A stretch of 6,188 nt of DNA from contig JAHEAS010000050.1 of assembly GCA_024642645.1 (NCBI GenBank), positions 1-6,188 on the forward strand. The letters are read 5' to 3'. The notes below the pieces were generated by a model. That model saw only the letters and a program-made list of their open reading frames with translations, had not been told where the DNA came from and did not search any database. A program made the translations under genes and the position numbers. Within the stretch, counting starts at the first letter, position 1. Every line of letters begins with the position of its first letter. Below are positions 6,020-6,188 of the stretch, one piece after another. The stretch comes from Saprospirales bacterium. Lineage in GTDB: Bacteria; Bacteroidota; Bacteroidia; Chitinophagales; Saprospiraceae.

Positions 6020-6188
6020 ACCTCATATTTTAAAAGTGTGAAAAATGAAATCACAGGATTGCTTGATATTCAATGCGTTGTGAGTATCAAAAGCAACCCC
6101 CACTCGGCAAAGCCAAATGGCGGCTGCTTCCTTCATTTGGTTTTCTGCACAAATAGATTTTCGCAAACTTTATGTGAAATGGTAATTT
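6020..6188. other. Noncoding upstream region of the metal-transport unit
   Basis: These 169 bases should carry the promoter and any metal-responsive operator of the binding-protein gene. No coding frame of note runs through them. No exact TAnnTTTG element is present on the minus strand; the closest are 7-of-8 matches without a correctly spaced -33 element. No recognisable manganese riboswitch (yybP-ykoY) or known MntR, Zur or Fur box was seen. The inverted repeat at 6110-6143 is the main structured element. Confidence 0.6.
6110..6143. repeat. Inverted repeat upstream of the metal-binding-protein gene (possible operator or hairpin)
   Basis: CCAAATG (6113-6119) and CATTTGG (6134-6140) are perfect inverted copies separated by 14 bases. 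As RNA the stem can extend to 10 pairs with one G-U pair (AAGCCAAATG with CATTTGGTTT). It lies about 90 bases before the start codon of the binding-protein gene, where a metal-dependent repressor could act. It matches no operator consensus I know. On the plus strand it is followed by TCTGC rather than a long T-run, so a terminator role is not supported. Confidence 0.45.

Noticed and set aside
6037..6055. TGTGA-N9-TCACA near the binding-protein start, resembling a CRP site
   Set aside because: CRP-type sites have a 6-base spacer, and 5-base half sites are frequent by chance in such AT-rich sequence.

Overview
The window looks like chromosomal DNA from a member of the Bacteroidota, possibly of the Saprospirales or Cytophagales type. 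The reasons are the ECF sigma factor, whose region 2 is of a kind typical of that phylum, the near absence of Shine-Dalgarno sequences, a match to the phylum's -7 promoter element (TAnnTTTG), and moderate-GC genes separated by AT-rich gaps. No insertion sequence, phage gene, CRISPR array, tRNA or rRNA was seen. The assignment rests on sequence recognition alone.

Layout, left to right. (1) Positions 1-1062, plus strand: the 3' part of an ApbE-family FAD:protein FMN transferase. Its reading frame is open to the window edge, and the extra N-terminal residues look like the end of a beta-sandwich (jelly-roll) module, so this may be a fusion protein. (2) Positions 1068-3113, minus strand: a membrane sensor histidine kinase (TM, helical extracytoplasmic region, TM, HAMP, PAS, HisKA, HATPase), convergent with apbE with 5 bases between the stop codons. 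(3) Positions 3114-3298: a short gap with a long imperfect hairpin ending in a U-rich tract just before the kinase start codon; a candidate promoter element lies inside its loop. (4) Positions 3299-3823, minus: an ECF sigma factor with no anti-sigma gene visible. (5) Positions 3824-4226: a 403-base AT-rich gap with a clear intrinsic terminator for the operon to its right and one doubtful small membrane-peptide ORF. (6) Positions 4227-6019, minus: a two-gene metal-uptake unit, substrate-binding protein then ATPase, of the manganese/zinc/iron (TroA/ZnuA) class. (7) Positions 6020-6188: noncoding upstream region with one inverted repeat.

How the parts relate. The metal-binding protein should capture Mn, Zn or Fe ions in the periplasm, and the ATPase should power import, but the membrane permease they need is not in the window; a terminator closes the unit after the ATPase. 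The binding protein carries an unusual C-terminal membrane anchor. The sigma factor and kinase are both regulators read leftward, but the hairpin between them suggests they are insulated from each other rather than simply co-transcribed. ApbE attaches FMN covalently to exported flavoproteins such as NqrC or RnfG; no acceptor is visible here. The genes look mostly ordinary. The least expected features are the ApbE N-terminal extension, the hairpin with nested promoter before the kinase, and the C-terminally anchored binding protein lacking a permease neighbour.
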